The notes under the pieces: model-generated | What the model saw: the letters and a program-made list of their open reading frames with translations, nothing else | Told to the model about the DNA's origin: nothing | Databases searched by the model: none | Shown here: in pieces, positions 1 to 8,236 of the stretch | How positions within the stretch are numbered: the stretch's first letter is position 1 | How the letters are laid out: the number at the start of each line of letters is the position of its first letter | DNA from: Prevotella sp. UBA6387 | GTDB taxonomy: Bacteria > Bacteroidota > Bacteroidia > Bacteroidales > Bacteroidaceae | Assembly (NCBI GenBank): GCA_002437565.1 | Contig: DJQL01000119.1 | Location: 6,496 to 14,914, forward strand | Reading direction: 5' to 3' | DNA length: 8,419 nt | Position numbers and translations under genes: made by a program

Positions 1-2841
1 GGCAGCACCCTCGTGATAAGCTACCTTGGCTATGAGCCCAAGGAGGTGAAGGCGCAGGGCGACAACCTCACCGTGAAGCTCTCGCAAAGTGCGCAAAACA
101 TCAACGAGGTGGTCGTCACCGCCCTTGGCATCAAGAAGGAGGCCAAGAGCCTTTCATATAATGTGCAGCAGCTCAACGCTGACGCCGTGACTACGGTCAA
201 GGACGCAAACTTCGTAAACTCCCTCAATGGTAAGGTGGCCGGCGTGCAGTTCACCCAGAGCTCTTCTGGCGTGGGCGGCGCGACACGTGTCGTGATGCGC
301 GGTTCCAAGTCGCTCAACGGCAACAACAACGTGCTCTACGTCATCGACGGCATACCCATGACCGACAACTCCAGTTCTGGTGCAAGTGGCATATTCGAGG
401 GCGCAGGACAGACTGGCGATGCCATCTCCTTGATGAACTCCGACGACATAGAGTCCATCTCCGTGCTCACCGGTCCGTCGGCTGCCGCGCTCTATGGTGC
501 CAACGCCTCAAACGGTGTCATCCTCGTGACCACCAAGAAGGGCAAGAAGGGCAAGGTCGAAGTGACCTATTCTGGGTCGTTCCAGTTCTCTGAGCCTTTC
601 AAGATGCACGAGTTCCAGAACCAGTATGGCCCGACCGAGGCCAACTCATATTATTCTTGGGGTGCCAAGCTCGACACGCCGTCGTCTTACAATCCCAAGA
701 ACTTCTTCCAGACCGGTGCCAACATCATGAACGACGTGTCGCTGTCGGTGGGCTCAGACCGCAACCAGACCTATGTCTCGTTTGGCGCGACCAACGCCAA
801 CGGCATACTGCCCACCAACGACCTCGACCGCTACAACCTCACGTTCCGCAACACCACAAACTTCCTCAACGACCGTCTGACGCTCGATTTCAACTACATG
901 ATGTCTACGGCCAAGGAGCAGAACATGATATCTCAGGGACAATACCATAACCCTCTCGTGCCGGTATATCTCTTCCCCGCGGGCGACGACTTCTCCAAGC
1001 TGCAGTATTATGAGCGCTACGACACCGACCGCAACTTCCCCGTGCAGTATTGGCCCTACGCCAACGACATGTCCATGGAGAACCCATATTGGGAGCTCAA
1101 CCGCGAGCGCTACATCAACCACAAGCAGCGCCAGCAGTTCTCCGTGCAGCTCAACTGGAAGATTACGCCGTGGCTCGACCTCACCGGACGCGTGAAGTAC
1201 GACCGCAGCGAGAACAAGTACGAATACAAGTTCCATGCCTCGACCAACCTGCTCTACGCGTCGGAGTATGGCGCATACAAGGACAAACGCGACACCTATG
1301 AGACTTACTATGCCGAGTCGTTCCTCAAGCTCAACAAGTATTTCGCGCAAGACCGTTGGAACCTTAACGCGGTCCTGGGCGCCAACTACACACAAAACAG
1401 CTACGACCCAATTGGCTTCGAGGGTCACTTGCTTGGCACACCAAACATCTTCACGTTTGAGAACGTGAACAAGGCCGACAACACCTTCAAGGTGTATCAG
1501 GACGATGCCTACCGCAACCGCCTCGGAGCCATCTTCGGCACGGCGCAGCTTGGCTACAAGAGCCTTGCTTACCTCGACGTGACGGCACGCAACGACTGGT
1601 CGTCGAAGCTCGAGAAAAACTATTTCTACTGGAGCGCCGGCATCAGCGGTATCTGGACCGACATCTTCCCGCAGATCACCAAGGGCGGCTGGCTCAACTA
1701 TTTCAAGACTCGCCTGAGCTATGCCGAGGTGGGCAACGAGCCGTCGCAGTCGCGTCTCGTGGGCGTGGGCTACACCATCAACCCATCCACAGGCCGTCCA
1801 GAGACCACGACCACGCTCTACGACAACCTCAACCCTGAGAAGACCAAGTCGTGGGAGCTGGGTATCGACTTCGTGCTGCTTCAGAACAAGCTCAAGCTCA
1901 ACGCCACGCTCTACAAGTCGAAGACCTACAACCAGTTCTTCAACATCGACATGCCCGCGTCCAGCGGCTACACCAGCGCGTGGGTCAACGGCGGTGTCGT
2001 GGAGAACAAGGGTCTTGAGCTTTCCGCTCGTTACAACCAGAAGCTCGGACGTGTCAACTGGGAGACATACCTCACGTGGACGCTCAACCGCAACGAGGTC
2101 AAGGAGATGCTCGACAGCTGGAAGAACCCCATCGACGGCAACACCTACTCGCTCGACGTGATGTACAAGGGCGGCACCTCTGGCTACCAGACACGCATAC
2201 AGAAGGGTGGCTCAATGGCCGACATCTATGTGCGCACGCTCAAGACCGACGAGCACGGAGCCATCTGGGTAGACTCCGACAACAAGACCGTGGAGGCCAA
2301 TCCCGACGGCAACGAGTACTATGCTTACGCTGGCAAGGCCACGCCAAACTACAACCTCTCTTGGGGCAACACCTTCTCTTGGAAGGGACTGTCGCTCGGC
2401 TTCCTCTTCACCTACCGCAACGGCGGCGTGGTGGTGAGCGAGACACAGGCCATTCTCGACTACTACGGAGCGTCTAAGGCATCGCAGGACGCACGCAACA
2501 ACGGCGGCGCCGTGGTCAACGGCAAGCTCATCCCGGCCAAGGAATACTATCAGGTGGTGGGCAACCCGACCAAGACCATCGATGCCATGTACACTTATTC
2601 GGCCACGAACCTCCGCCTCCAGGAGCTGTCGTTAGGCTACGACTTGCCCGTCACCAAATGGGTGCCATGGATCAAGGGTCTCAACCTCTCCTTTGTGGCC
2701 CACAACCTTTGGATGATCTACTGCAAGGCACCGTTCGACCCGGAGCTCACAGCCAACACCGGCACTTACTCGCAGGGCATCGACTACTTCATGCAGCCAT
2801 CGCTCCGCAACATGGGATTCTCGGTGAAAGTTAAATTCTAA
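1..2841 (+). CDS. SusC/RagA-family TonB-dependent outer-membrane transporter (5' partial)
   Basis: This is the outer-membrane importer of a SusCD pair, which takes up oligosaccharides using energy from TonB. The reading frame is open from base 1, so the gene starts upstream. The signal peptide and most of the N-terminal carboxypeptidase-regulatory-like domain are missing. Numbering from the first visible codon, residues 1-32 are the end of that domain (VISYLGYEP). The TonB-box-like stretch EVVVTALG is at 36-43. The plug runs from about 44 to 180 and includes VLYVIDGIPM and the family signature GVILVTTKKG at 172-181. The rest, to residue 946, is the beta-barrel. It ends in VKVKF with a terminal Phe, as expected for a BAM-assembled barrel, followed by TAA. 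The GTG at base 13 is an internal Val codon, not a start. SusD follows after 15 bases. The family call is very secure; the substrate cannot be read from this gene. Confidence 0.97.
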   Translation, partial: GSTLVISYLGYEPKEVKAQGDNLTVKLSQSAQNINEVVVTALGIKKEAKSLSYNVQQLNADAVTTVKDANFVNSLNGKVAGVQFTQSSSGVGGATRVVMRGSKSLNGNNNVLYVIDGIPMTDNSSSGASGIFEGAGQTGDAISLMNSDDIESISVLTGPSAAALYGANASNGVILVTTKKGKKGKVEVTYSGSFQFSEPFKMHEFQNQYGPTEANSYYSWGAKLDTPSSYNPKNFFQTGANIMNDVSLSVGSDRNQTYVSFGATNANGILPTNDLDRYNLTFRNTTNFLNDRLTLDFNYMMSTAKEQNMISQGQYHNPLVPVYLFPAGDDFSKLQYYERYDTDRNFPVQYWPYANDMSMENPYWELNRERYINHKQRQQFSVQLNWKITPWLDLTGRVKYDRSENKYEYKFHASTNLLYASEYGAYKDKRDTYETYYAESFLKLNKYFAQDRWNLNAVLGANYTQNSYDPIGFEGHLLGTPNIFTFENVNKADNTFKVYQDDAYRNRLGAIFGTAQLGYKSLAYLDVTARNDWSSKLEKNYFYWSAGISGIWTDIFPQITKGGWLNYFKTRLSYAEVGNEPSQSRLVGVGYTINPSTGRPETTTTLYDNLNPEKTKSWELGIDFVLLQNKLKLNATLYKSKTYNQFFNIDMPASSGYTSAWVNGGVVENKGLELSARYNQKLGRVNWETYLTWTLNRNEVKEMLDSWKNPIDGNTYSLDVMYKGGTSGYQTRIQKGGSMADIYVRTLKTDEHGAIWVDSDNKTVEANPDGNEYYAYAGKATPNYNLSWGNTFSWKGLSLGFLFTYRNGGVVVSETQAILDYYGASKASQDARNNGGAVVNGKLIPAKEYYQVVGNPTKTIDAMYTYSATNLRLQELSLGYDLPVTKWVPWIKGLNLSFVAHNLWMIYCKAPFDPELTANTGTYSQGIDYFMQPSLRNMGFSVKVKF

Positions 2842-2856
2842 AAACTCATCAACTCT

Positions 2857-4467
2857 ATGAAATCATACATCAAATATACATTCCTCGCCGCGTGCACGCT
2901 GACGCTTGCCACAAGCTGCTCCGACATGTTCGACGGCTTGAACCACAGCTCGCGCGAGGCTTACGAGGAAGACCTTGAGAAGGACAACCTCAACACCGGC
3001 GCGTCTTTCACGCAGATGATAAACAACGTGGTGCTCTACAAGGACGGCAGCGGCAACGAGTCGTCCGACTATCAGGTGGCACAGGGCCTCTCCCATGACC
3101 TCTACTCTGGCTATATCGGCCCCACGGGCACATGGGCTTCTGGCTCCAACAACTGCACATACAAAATGACGTGGTATGAGCAGATGTTCACCAAGCCATT
3201 CACCAAGATCATGGTGGCATGGGCCAACCTGAAGCAGGTCACCGAGAAGAGCAACCAGCCAGCCATACAGGCCCTGGCCGACATCATCAAGGTGGAGGGC
3301 ATGCACCGCGTCACCGACACCTACGGCCCAATACCTTACACAGGTTTCGGCAGCGGTACGCTCGGCGTGGCTTTCGACCGTCAGCAGGATGTCTACAAGA
3401 AGTTCTTCGAGGAACTCGATGCTGCCATCACGACCCTCACGCCATTGGCGCAGTCGGGTTCGACGCTCATGTCGAAATACGACAACATCTATGGTGGCGA
3501 CGTGACCAATTGGGTGAAGTTCGCCAACACGCTGCGCCTTCGCCTCGCCATGCGCTGCGTCTATGCCGACGCTTCGTTGGCTCAGCAGGAGGCTGAGAAG
3601 GCCGTGAACAACGTGATCGGCGTGATTGAGAGCTCTGACGAGCGCGCGGAGTTGCTCCACTCCATGGTCAACTACTACCATCCCAACTACGACATCCAGG
3701 ACTTCAACGCCGGCGAGATTCGCATGAGCGCCGCCATGGACTCTTACATGAATGGCTACAGCGATCCACGCCTCAAGGTCTATTTCGTTGAGGCAAAGAA
3801 CGGTGGCTTCCACGGCGTGCGCTGCGGCACGGGCAACATCTCTGCCAAGACCGACAAGTATGCCGGCGACGGCGTGTCGCGCCTCAATATCACCAAGAGC
3901 ACCACGCCAATAGTGTGGATGACGGCTGCTGAGTCTTACTTCCTCCGTGCCGAGGGCGCGCTGCGTGGTTGGAACATGGGCGGCACGGCCAAGCAGTTCT
4001 ATGAGGATGGCATACGCATGTCGTTCAAGGAGAACAACATCGACGGTGCCGACTCCTACATCAACTCAACGGCGAAGCCAGCCGACTACAAGGACCCGAC
4101 AGGCGACGGCAACGACGCTTCGGCTCCCAGCACCATCTGTCCCAAGTATGACGAGGGCGCGAGCTTAGAGACCAACCTCGAGCGCATCATCACGCAGAAG
4201 TGGATCGCCATGTATCCTGATGGCCCAGAGGGATGGAGCGAGTTCCGCCGCACGGGGTATCCCAAGCTCTTCCCAGTGGTCAAGAACGAGAGCAACGGCC
4301 AGGTGAGCACCAGCGTGCAGATTCGCCGCTTGCCTTATCCGGCATCGGAGAAGAAGACCAATGGCGATGCCGTGAACGCGGGTATAAACACGCTCAACTC
4401 AGAGTCTAACAACCCGACGGGCGACAACGGCGGTACCACGCTCTGGTGGGACAAGAAAAGCCACTGA
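2857..4467 (+). CDS. SusD/RagB-family glycan-binding surface lipoprotein
   Basis: This is the substrate-binding lid of the SusCD importer, 536 aa, a normal length for the family. A lipoprotein signal peptide (Lys at 3 and 6, hydrophobic core, lipobox ATSC) places the lipidated Cys at residue 21. The next residues, SDMFDG, are acidic and resemble Bacteroidota surface-export signals. Family landmarks seen are DTYGPIPYTGF (154-164), NWVKFANTLRLRLAMR (218-233) in the helical TPR-like part, WMTAAESYFLRAEGAL (354-369), and near the C-terminus IITQKWIAMYPDGPEGW followed by RRTGYP (444-469). The QKW and RRTGYP pattern looks like the SusD-like Pfam branch PF12741/PF12771 rather than classical starch SusD; I recalled this and did not search it. 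The start is the ATG 15 bases after susC. The gene ends with TGA immediately followed by an in-frame TAA. It is probably cotranscribed and translated with susC. Confidence 0.96.
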   Translation: MKSYIKYTFLAACTLTLATSCSDMFDGLNHSSREAYEEDLEKDNLNTGASFTQMINNVVLYKDGSGNESSDYQVAQGLSHDLYSGYIGPTGTWASGSNNCTYKMTWYEQMFTKPFTKIMVAWANLKQVTEKSNQPAIQALADIIKVEGMHRVTDTYGPIPYTGFGSGTLGVAFDRQQDVYKKFFEELDAAITTLTPLAQSGSTLMSKYDNIYGGDVTNWVKFANTLRLRLAMRCVYADASLAQQEAEKAVNNVIGVIESSDERAELLHSMVNYYHPNYDIQDFNAGEIRMSAAMDSYMNGYSDPRLKVYFVEAKNGGFHGVRCGTGNISAKTDKYAGDGVSRLNITKSTTPIVWMTAAESYFLRAEGALRGWNMGGTAKQFYEDGIRMSFKENNIDGADSYINSTAKPADYKDPTGDGNDASAPSTICPKYDEGASLETNLERIITQKWIAMYPDGPEGWSEFRRTGYPKLFPVVKNESNGQVSTSVQIRRLPYPASEKKTNGDAVNAGINTLNSESNNPTGDNGGTTLWWDKKSH

Positions 4468-4504
4468 TAATTCATAACCGAATATATATAATAAAGTATA
4501 AGAT

Positions 4505-5491
4505 ATGAAACTCAAGATATTTTCAATGCTCGCTATTGCGGCTGGCCTCACGGCTCTCGCAAGTTGCGACACCGACACTGAGGCCTTGGAGGTGCAGTCG
4601 CTCACCACATACGATGAGCAATACTACAAGGACTTGCGCGACTACAAGAAGACCGACCACGAGATTTGCTATGTCTACTACCAAAACTGGCGACCTTTGG
4701 AGGGCGTCTCCGGCTATAAGGATCCCGCGTCATGGGGCGAGCGTTTCCGCGGTCTGCCAGATTCACTCGACATCGTGAACACATGGCTCGGCATACCCAC
4801 AAAGGAAGAGCACCCCGTGGCCTATGCCGACATGAAATATTGTCAGGAGAAGCTCGGCACGCGCTTTGTGATGCACGCCGACGCGTCGCACTACCGCCAC
4901 ACCGTTCCAGTGCTCGACGAGGACTTGAACCCGGTGATGAAGACCGACGAGAACGGCAAGCAAGTGCCCGACACCATCTTCCTCGCTGACAACATCAATG
5001 AAGAGAACCTCCAATATTACGCTCGCTATGCCGTGAAGCAGGTGGTTGACGCCGAGATGGACGGCATGGACTGGGACTTTGAGGGATGGAGCTCAAGTAA
5101 CCTGCTCCCCGTGATAAAGGAGTGTTACAAGTATTTCGGCCCGGAGGGCAAGTGGCCTGAGAAGCTCATCATAATCGACTATTTCGGCGGCTCGCCGAGC
5201 AGCGACATGAATCCATATTGCGACTATCTCATCCGTCAGGCTTATAGTGGACAGGGTACCGGAGCAGCCTTTGCCAGTGGATGGGACACGAAGAAGCAGG
5301 TGATGTGTGAGGCTATCCATCAGAAACCAAACGGTGGAAACGTGGAGTCGTATGCCGCATGGGAGAAAGGCAACAAGGGAGGCTGTGGCGGCTTCTCCAT
5401 ACGCTTCAACTACAACCAGGATCGCCTTGGCGTGCCATACGGTGCATTGCGCAGAGCCATACAGATTATGAATCCTGCGATTAAGAAGTGA
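4505..5491 (+). CDS. GH18 endo-beta-N-acetylglucosaminidase-like surface lipoprotein
   Basis: This is a glycoside hydrolase family 18 lipoprotein of 328 aa. The GH18 catalytic signature DxxDxDxE is complete as DGMDWDFE: D186, D189, D191, with E193 the predicted general acid (codon 5081-5083). GH18 uses substrate-assisted retaining catalysis on GlcNAc linkages. In SusCD operons such enzymes usually cut the chitobiose core of N-glycans, so that activity is the leading inference; chitinase is the alternative. Other landmarks are IRQAY (243-247), like the Q-x-Y after strand 6 in endoglycosidases, and SYAAW (282-286) with GGFSIRF after it, where the strand-8 Trp is expected. The lipobox ALASC puts the lipidated Cys at 21, followed by acidic DTDTE, so surface display is likely. 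There is no accessory domain: the whole mature protein is about one TIM barrel. The canonical SxGG of strand 3 is not obvious; HADASHY (124-130) lies there. It starts 37 bases after susD. Confidence 0.9.
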   Translation: MKLKIFSMLAIAAGLTALASCDTDTEALEVQSLTTYDEQYYKDLRDYKKTDHEICYVYYQNWRPLEGVSGYKDPASWGERFRGLPDSLDIVNTWLGIPTKEEHPVAYADMKYCQEKLGTRFVMHADASHYRHTVPVLDEDLNPVMKTDENGKQVPDTIFLADNINEENLQYYARYAVKQVVDAEMDGMDWDFEGWSSSNLLPVIKECYKYFGPEGKWPEKLIIIDYFGGSPSSDMNPYCDYLIRQAYSGQGTGAAFASGWDTKKQVMCEAIHQKPNGGNVESYAAWEKGNKGGCGGFSIRFNYNQDRLGVPYGALRRAIQIMNPAIKK

Positions 5492-5522
5492 TTTTGGAAA
5501 TACAATAAACAATAAGATTACC

Positions 5523-6749
5523 ATGAATATCAAATATAGCATATTATCGGCAGCCATTGCCTTGGCGTCAGGAGCGGCGGTGCTCACTGGCTGCAATGCC
5601 GAAGGCAATGATTTCGACTTCAACAAGAACGGCCTTCTCATGACAGGTACGGAGAAGACCCCCGTGCAGAAGCTCGTCGTGGAAGACACGCCCTCGTCTT
5701 ACAGCATCACCGTCAAGTCTACGCGCAAGGTCGACGCTGACACCAAGGTGACACTGGCCATCGACACAGCCGCCGTGACGAAATACAACAAGCAAAACGG
5801 CTCCAACTATTACCCCATACCTCTCTCGTGCATTGAGCTTGAGAACAAGGAGGTCACTATCAAGGCTGGCAGCGCGGTGTCGGAGGCCACAGCCGTGAAA
5901 GTGGTGAGCACTGAGGACTTCGTGGAGGGCCGCTCCTACATGATACCTGTCAGCATCAAGAGCGCGGAAGGTGGCGTGGAAAATGTCGTTGAGCCTTCGC
6001 GCACGTTGTTTGTGAGGATAAGCCGCGTGCTCAACTTCCACCACCTGCATTATGACGCAAGCGGATCGTCGTGCTTCATGTTCAGCGACGATAAGGCTGT
6101 GACCCTTACCAACTATACCATTCAGGCAAAGGTCTATGTCACCAATCTTACAGGTCCTGGCAGCTTGCGTCGCTTCATGAACCTTGGTGGCGGTGGCGAT
6201 GGCTCAAACATGTTCCGCTTCGACGAAAGCGGTCTGCCAAGCGGTTCTCTGCAATGGGTGTTGCCTGGTGGAAACCTTGTGTCAAACACGTCGTTCCAAA
6301 ACGGCAAGTGGTACTTCATAACCTGCACCTACGATGGTACAGACTACAAACTCTATATCGACGACAATGCTTCGCCAGACAAAACGGTTTCCATACCTGG
6401 CAAGTCGTGGATATTCAGGCAGTTCGAACTTGGCATGTCTTGGACTTCATACCAGTGGAGCCAGTATTTCAACGGTCGTTTGGCTGAGATTCGCCTTTGG
6501 AACAAGGCTCTCTCGCCAAGTGCTATTGCCACAGGCATGTGCGGTGTCGACCCAAAGAGCGACGGTCTCATAGCCTACTGGAAGATGGATCAAACCTCAG
6601 GCCACATAATACAGGACATGACTGGCCATGGCTACGACATGGACTGGAGCAAGACACAACGCCAAGCTCAAGATGGAGTGTACTCACCGTTCGACTACAG
6701 TGGCTACATTCATTGGGCCATCGATGACCAAAATCGTTGCGCTGAGTGA
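5523..6749 (+). CDS. DUF1735 + LamG-like (concanavalin-like lectin) surface lipoprotein
   Basis: This 408-aa lipoprotein is probably a surface glycan-binding protein. The signal peptide has lipobox VLTGC with the lipidated Cys at 24, then NAEGNDFD. Residues about 45-167 form a DUF1735 module (PF08522, known as the BT_3987-like N-terminal domain), with its typical IDTAAVTKYNKQNG (80-93), a Pro-rich turn at 98-100 and YMIPVSI (139-145). Residues about 172-378 are a LamG/Laminin_G_3 jelly roll. Landmarks are GKWYFITCTYDG (261-272), YKLYIDD (275-281), FNGRLAEIRLWNKALS (316-331) and GLIAYWKMD (348-356). No glycosidase catalytic motif is visible, so binding is more likely than hydrolysis. The gene starts 31 bases after the GH18 gene. 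A tandem ACAATAA duplication (5502-5515) lies seven bases before the ATG in an A-rich leader, consistent with ribosome recruitment without a Shine-Dalgarno sequence. The family assignment is strong; the ligand is unknown. Confidence 0.88.
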   Translation: MNIKYSILSAAIALASGAAVLTGCNAEGNDFDFNKNGLLMTGTEKTPVQKLVVEDTPSSYSITVKSTRKVDADTKVTLAIDTAAVTKYNKQNGSNYYPIPLSCIELENKEVTIKAGSAVSEATAVKVVSTEDFVEGRSYMIPVSIKSAEGGVENVVEPSRTLFVRISRVLNFHHLHYDASGSSCFMFSDDKAVTLTNYTIQAKVYVTNLTGPGSLRRFMNLGGGGDGSNMFRFDESGLPSGSLQWVLPGGNLVSNTSFQNGKWYFITCTYDGTDYKLYIDDNASPDKTVSIPGKSWIFRQFELGMSWTSYQWSQYFNGRLAEIRLWNKALSPSAIATGMCGVDPKSDGLIAYWKMDQTSGHIIQDMTGHGYDMDWSKTQRQAQDGVYSPFDYSGYIHWAIDDQNRCAE

Positions 6750-6787
6750 TTTGGATCCATTTTTGACAATCCTAAAAAGAAAACGAA

Positions 6788-8209
6788 ATGAAAGCGAACA
6801 TAAAACTAATTACCTTAGGGTTGGCTGCTATTGTTGGAGCTGGACTCACGTCCTGCTCCGATGAAGAGACGTACGACGTGCGTGGTGCCAACCATAATCT
6901 TGTATATGTGAACAATATGGTGGCAAAGGTGGCCAATTGCCAGATATTCACCACGCCAGCTGGTGTCTTTGGTGACATAACGGCTTCCGTGCCAGTAAGG
7001 TTACAATACAATGCAGAGAGCACCGTAAAGGTAAGTGCCGTTGTCGATACGACACTCACGAGCCAGTATAACAATGAAAACGGCACAAATGCACTTGCTG
7101 TCCCTCAAGATGTGGCAGCTGGTATCGAGGTGACAGCCGCGGAGATTCAAAAAGATACGACTATGGCCAACGAGAATCTCAAGGTGACCCTGCCAGAGAA
7201 TCTCAAGGCCAAGCTCACGCAGCCGGAGTATGTGTTGCCAATACGTCTAACCATTGAGAGTGGTAGTGGCAATCGCCAGCTGGCCTCGAGCGAGGATTTG
7301 GGAGTATATTACATTGCCATACATAACAGCCACAAGCTCGCCAGTTTGTCGAATACGGAGAATACGTCTACCATAACACTGACCCCCAAAGGAGTCAGTG
7401 GATCGATAAACGTCAAGTATGGAGTGTCATTGAAGCGTGCCATCGACTCTAACGTGTCGGCATCGTTGAGCCCGGCCACGAACCTGGTGTCTGACTACAA
7501 CACCGCGCACGCCACATCATACAAGGCTTTGCCTGCAGATATTGTTTCGGCATTGAGCATAGCCAATGCCACGGTGGAAGCTGGCAAGACAAGTGCGGAG
7601 ATAAGTGTTTCTTCAGAAAAGGCCGATTTCTCGAGTCTCGACGTTGGGACTTACTTACTTCCGATGAAATTCAATACCACATACTCAAATAACGCGTCAA
7701 ATGAGGCAGAGGAAAATGTGGCTTACCTAATCGTTAATGTCGAGGAGAGTCTCGTTGATGACAATCCGTCTGCCGTGACAGGAAAGACGGTTACTGACAT
7801 TAGCGCATGGAAGTGCTTGGCAGCTGACAACTTTGACCCGTCAAATATGACGACAAGCAAATGGGTGCCAAAGGCCAAGAAGGGAACCTGTGAGTTCACT
7901 ATCGATTTTGGGGCGGTACACAACGTCACGGGATTCATGAAGCCTTACTGCTATATTGGATGCAATGGCATAAAGGTTTCGCTGAGTGAGGACGGCAACT
8001 CGTGGTCTGCCACGGGAAGCATATCTGGTAAAAACACTGCAAAAGATGCCAATGGCAAAGATTGCTATGTCTTTTATAGAGCCATCAAGGCACGTTATGC
8101 TAAGGTGACAATATATCTTGACGAAGGCAGCTACATATGGAATTACCTGCCATATGATTGGGCCAAGGATTATGTAGGTGTCGACTGGAACATGGTCTTC
8201 AACGATTGA
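6788..8209 (+). CDS. Lipoprotein with two DUF1735-like modules and a C-terminal F5/8 type C (discoidin) domain
   Basis: This 473-aa protein is a predicted surface glycan-binding lipoprotein. Lipobox GLTSC puts the lipidated Cys at 23, followed by acidic SDEET. Module 1 (about 62-178) has VVDTTLTSQYNNENGT (85-100), a Pro at 106 and EYVLPIRLT (147-155). Module 2 (about 205-318) repeats the layout with SDYNTAHATSYKALP (235-249), AGKTSAEISV (265-274) and GTYLLPMKF (287-295). The second module may instead be called DUF4361 by profile searches. Residues about 328-470 look like a discoidin fold: ISAWKCLAADNFD (338-350), WVPKAKKGTCEFTIDFG (359-375), IKVSLSEDGNSW (395-406) and YAKVTIYL (437-444). Such C-terminal domains usually bind galactosyl, GlcNAc-containing or other exposed sugars; which one cannot be told here. 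No catalytic motif is seen. The gene starts 38 bases after gene 4 behind an A-rich leader. Its base composition is visibly less GC-rich than susC and susD. Confidence 0.82.
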   Translation: MKANIKLITLGLAAIVGAGLTSCSDEETYDVRGANHNLVYVNNMVAKVANCQIFTTPAGVFGDITASVPVRLQYNAESTVKVSAVVDTTLTSQYNNENGTNALAVPQDVAAGIEVTAAEIQKDTTMANENLKVTLPENLKAKLTQPEYVLPIRLTIESGSGNRQLASSEDLGVYYIAIHNSHKLASLSNTENTSTITLTPKGVSGSINVKYGVSLKRAIDSNVSASLSPATNLVSDYNTAHATSYKALPADIVSALSIANATVEAGKTSAEISVSSEKADFSSLDVGTYLLPMKFNTTYSNNASNEAEENVAYLIVNVEESLVDDNPSAVTGKTVTDISAWKCLAADNFDPSNMTTSKWVPKAKKGTCEFTIDFGAVHNVTGFMKPYCYIGCNGIKVSLSEDGNSWSATGSISGKNTAKDANGKDCYVFYRAIKARYAKVTIYLDEGSYIWNYLPYDWAKDYVGVDWNMVFND

Positions 8210-8236
8210 CAATGACATGAAAAAATATCTTTAATT

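Noticed and set aside
13..15. GTG as the start of the SusC gene
   Set aside because: The frame is open upstream to base 1, and the codons GSTLVISYLGY are the middle of the carboxypeptidase-regulatory-like domain. The gene is truncated by the window edge.
754..1428. Minus-strand open frame of 224 codons inside susC
   Set aside because: It is antisense to conserved SusC barrel sequence, with a low-complexity Val/Glu/Leu-rich product, so it is a shadow frame.
2863..3813. Long open frame (316 codons) on the minus strand inside susD
   Set aside because: It lies opposite a certain susD gene and arises from GC-rich codon bias. The translation is Val/His/Ala/Leu-rich with no recognisable domain.
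4468..4504. AT-rich gap between susD and the GH18 gene as an internal promoter or terminator
   Set aside because: It contains ATATATATAATAAAG but no TAnnTTTG box and no convincing inverted repeat. It is best explained as an A-rich translation leader.
8206..8211. TTGACA matching the E. coli -35 box
   Set aside because: It overlaps the stop codon of gene 5, has no TATAAT at 17 bases, and Bacteroidota primary promoters use a different consensus. Its distance to TATATTTG is also too long for a -33 element.
8217..8234. Five-codon open frame MKKYL followed by TAA after gene 5
   Set aside because: It looks like the start of a Bacteroidota signal peptide or a leader peptide, but it is too short to support, has no clear control codons, and can occur by chance in AT-rich DNA.
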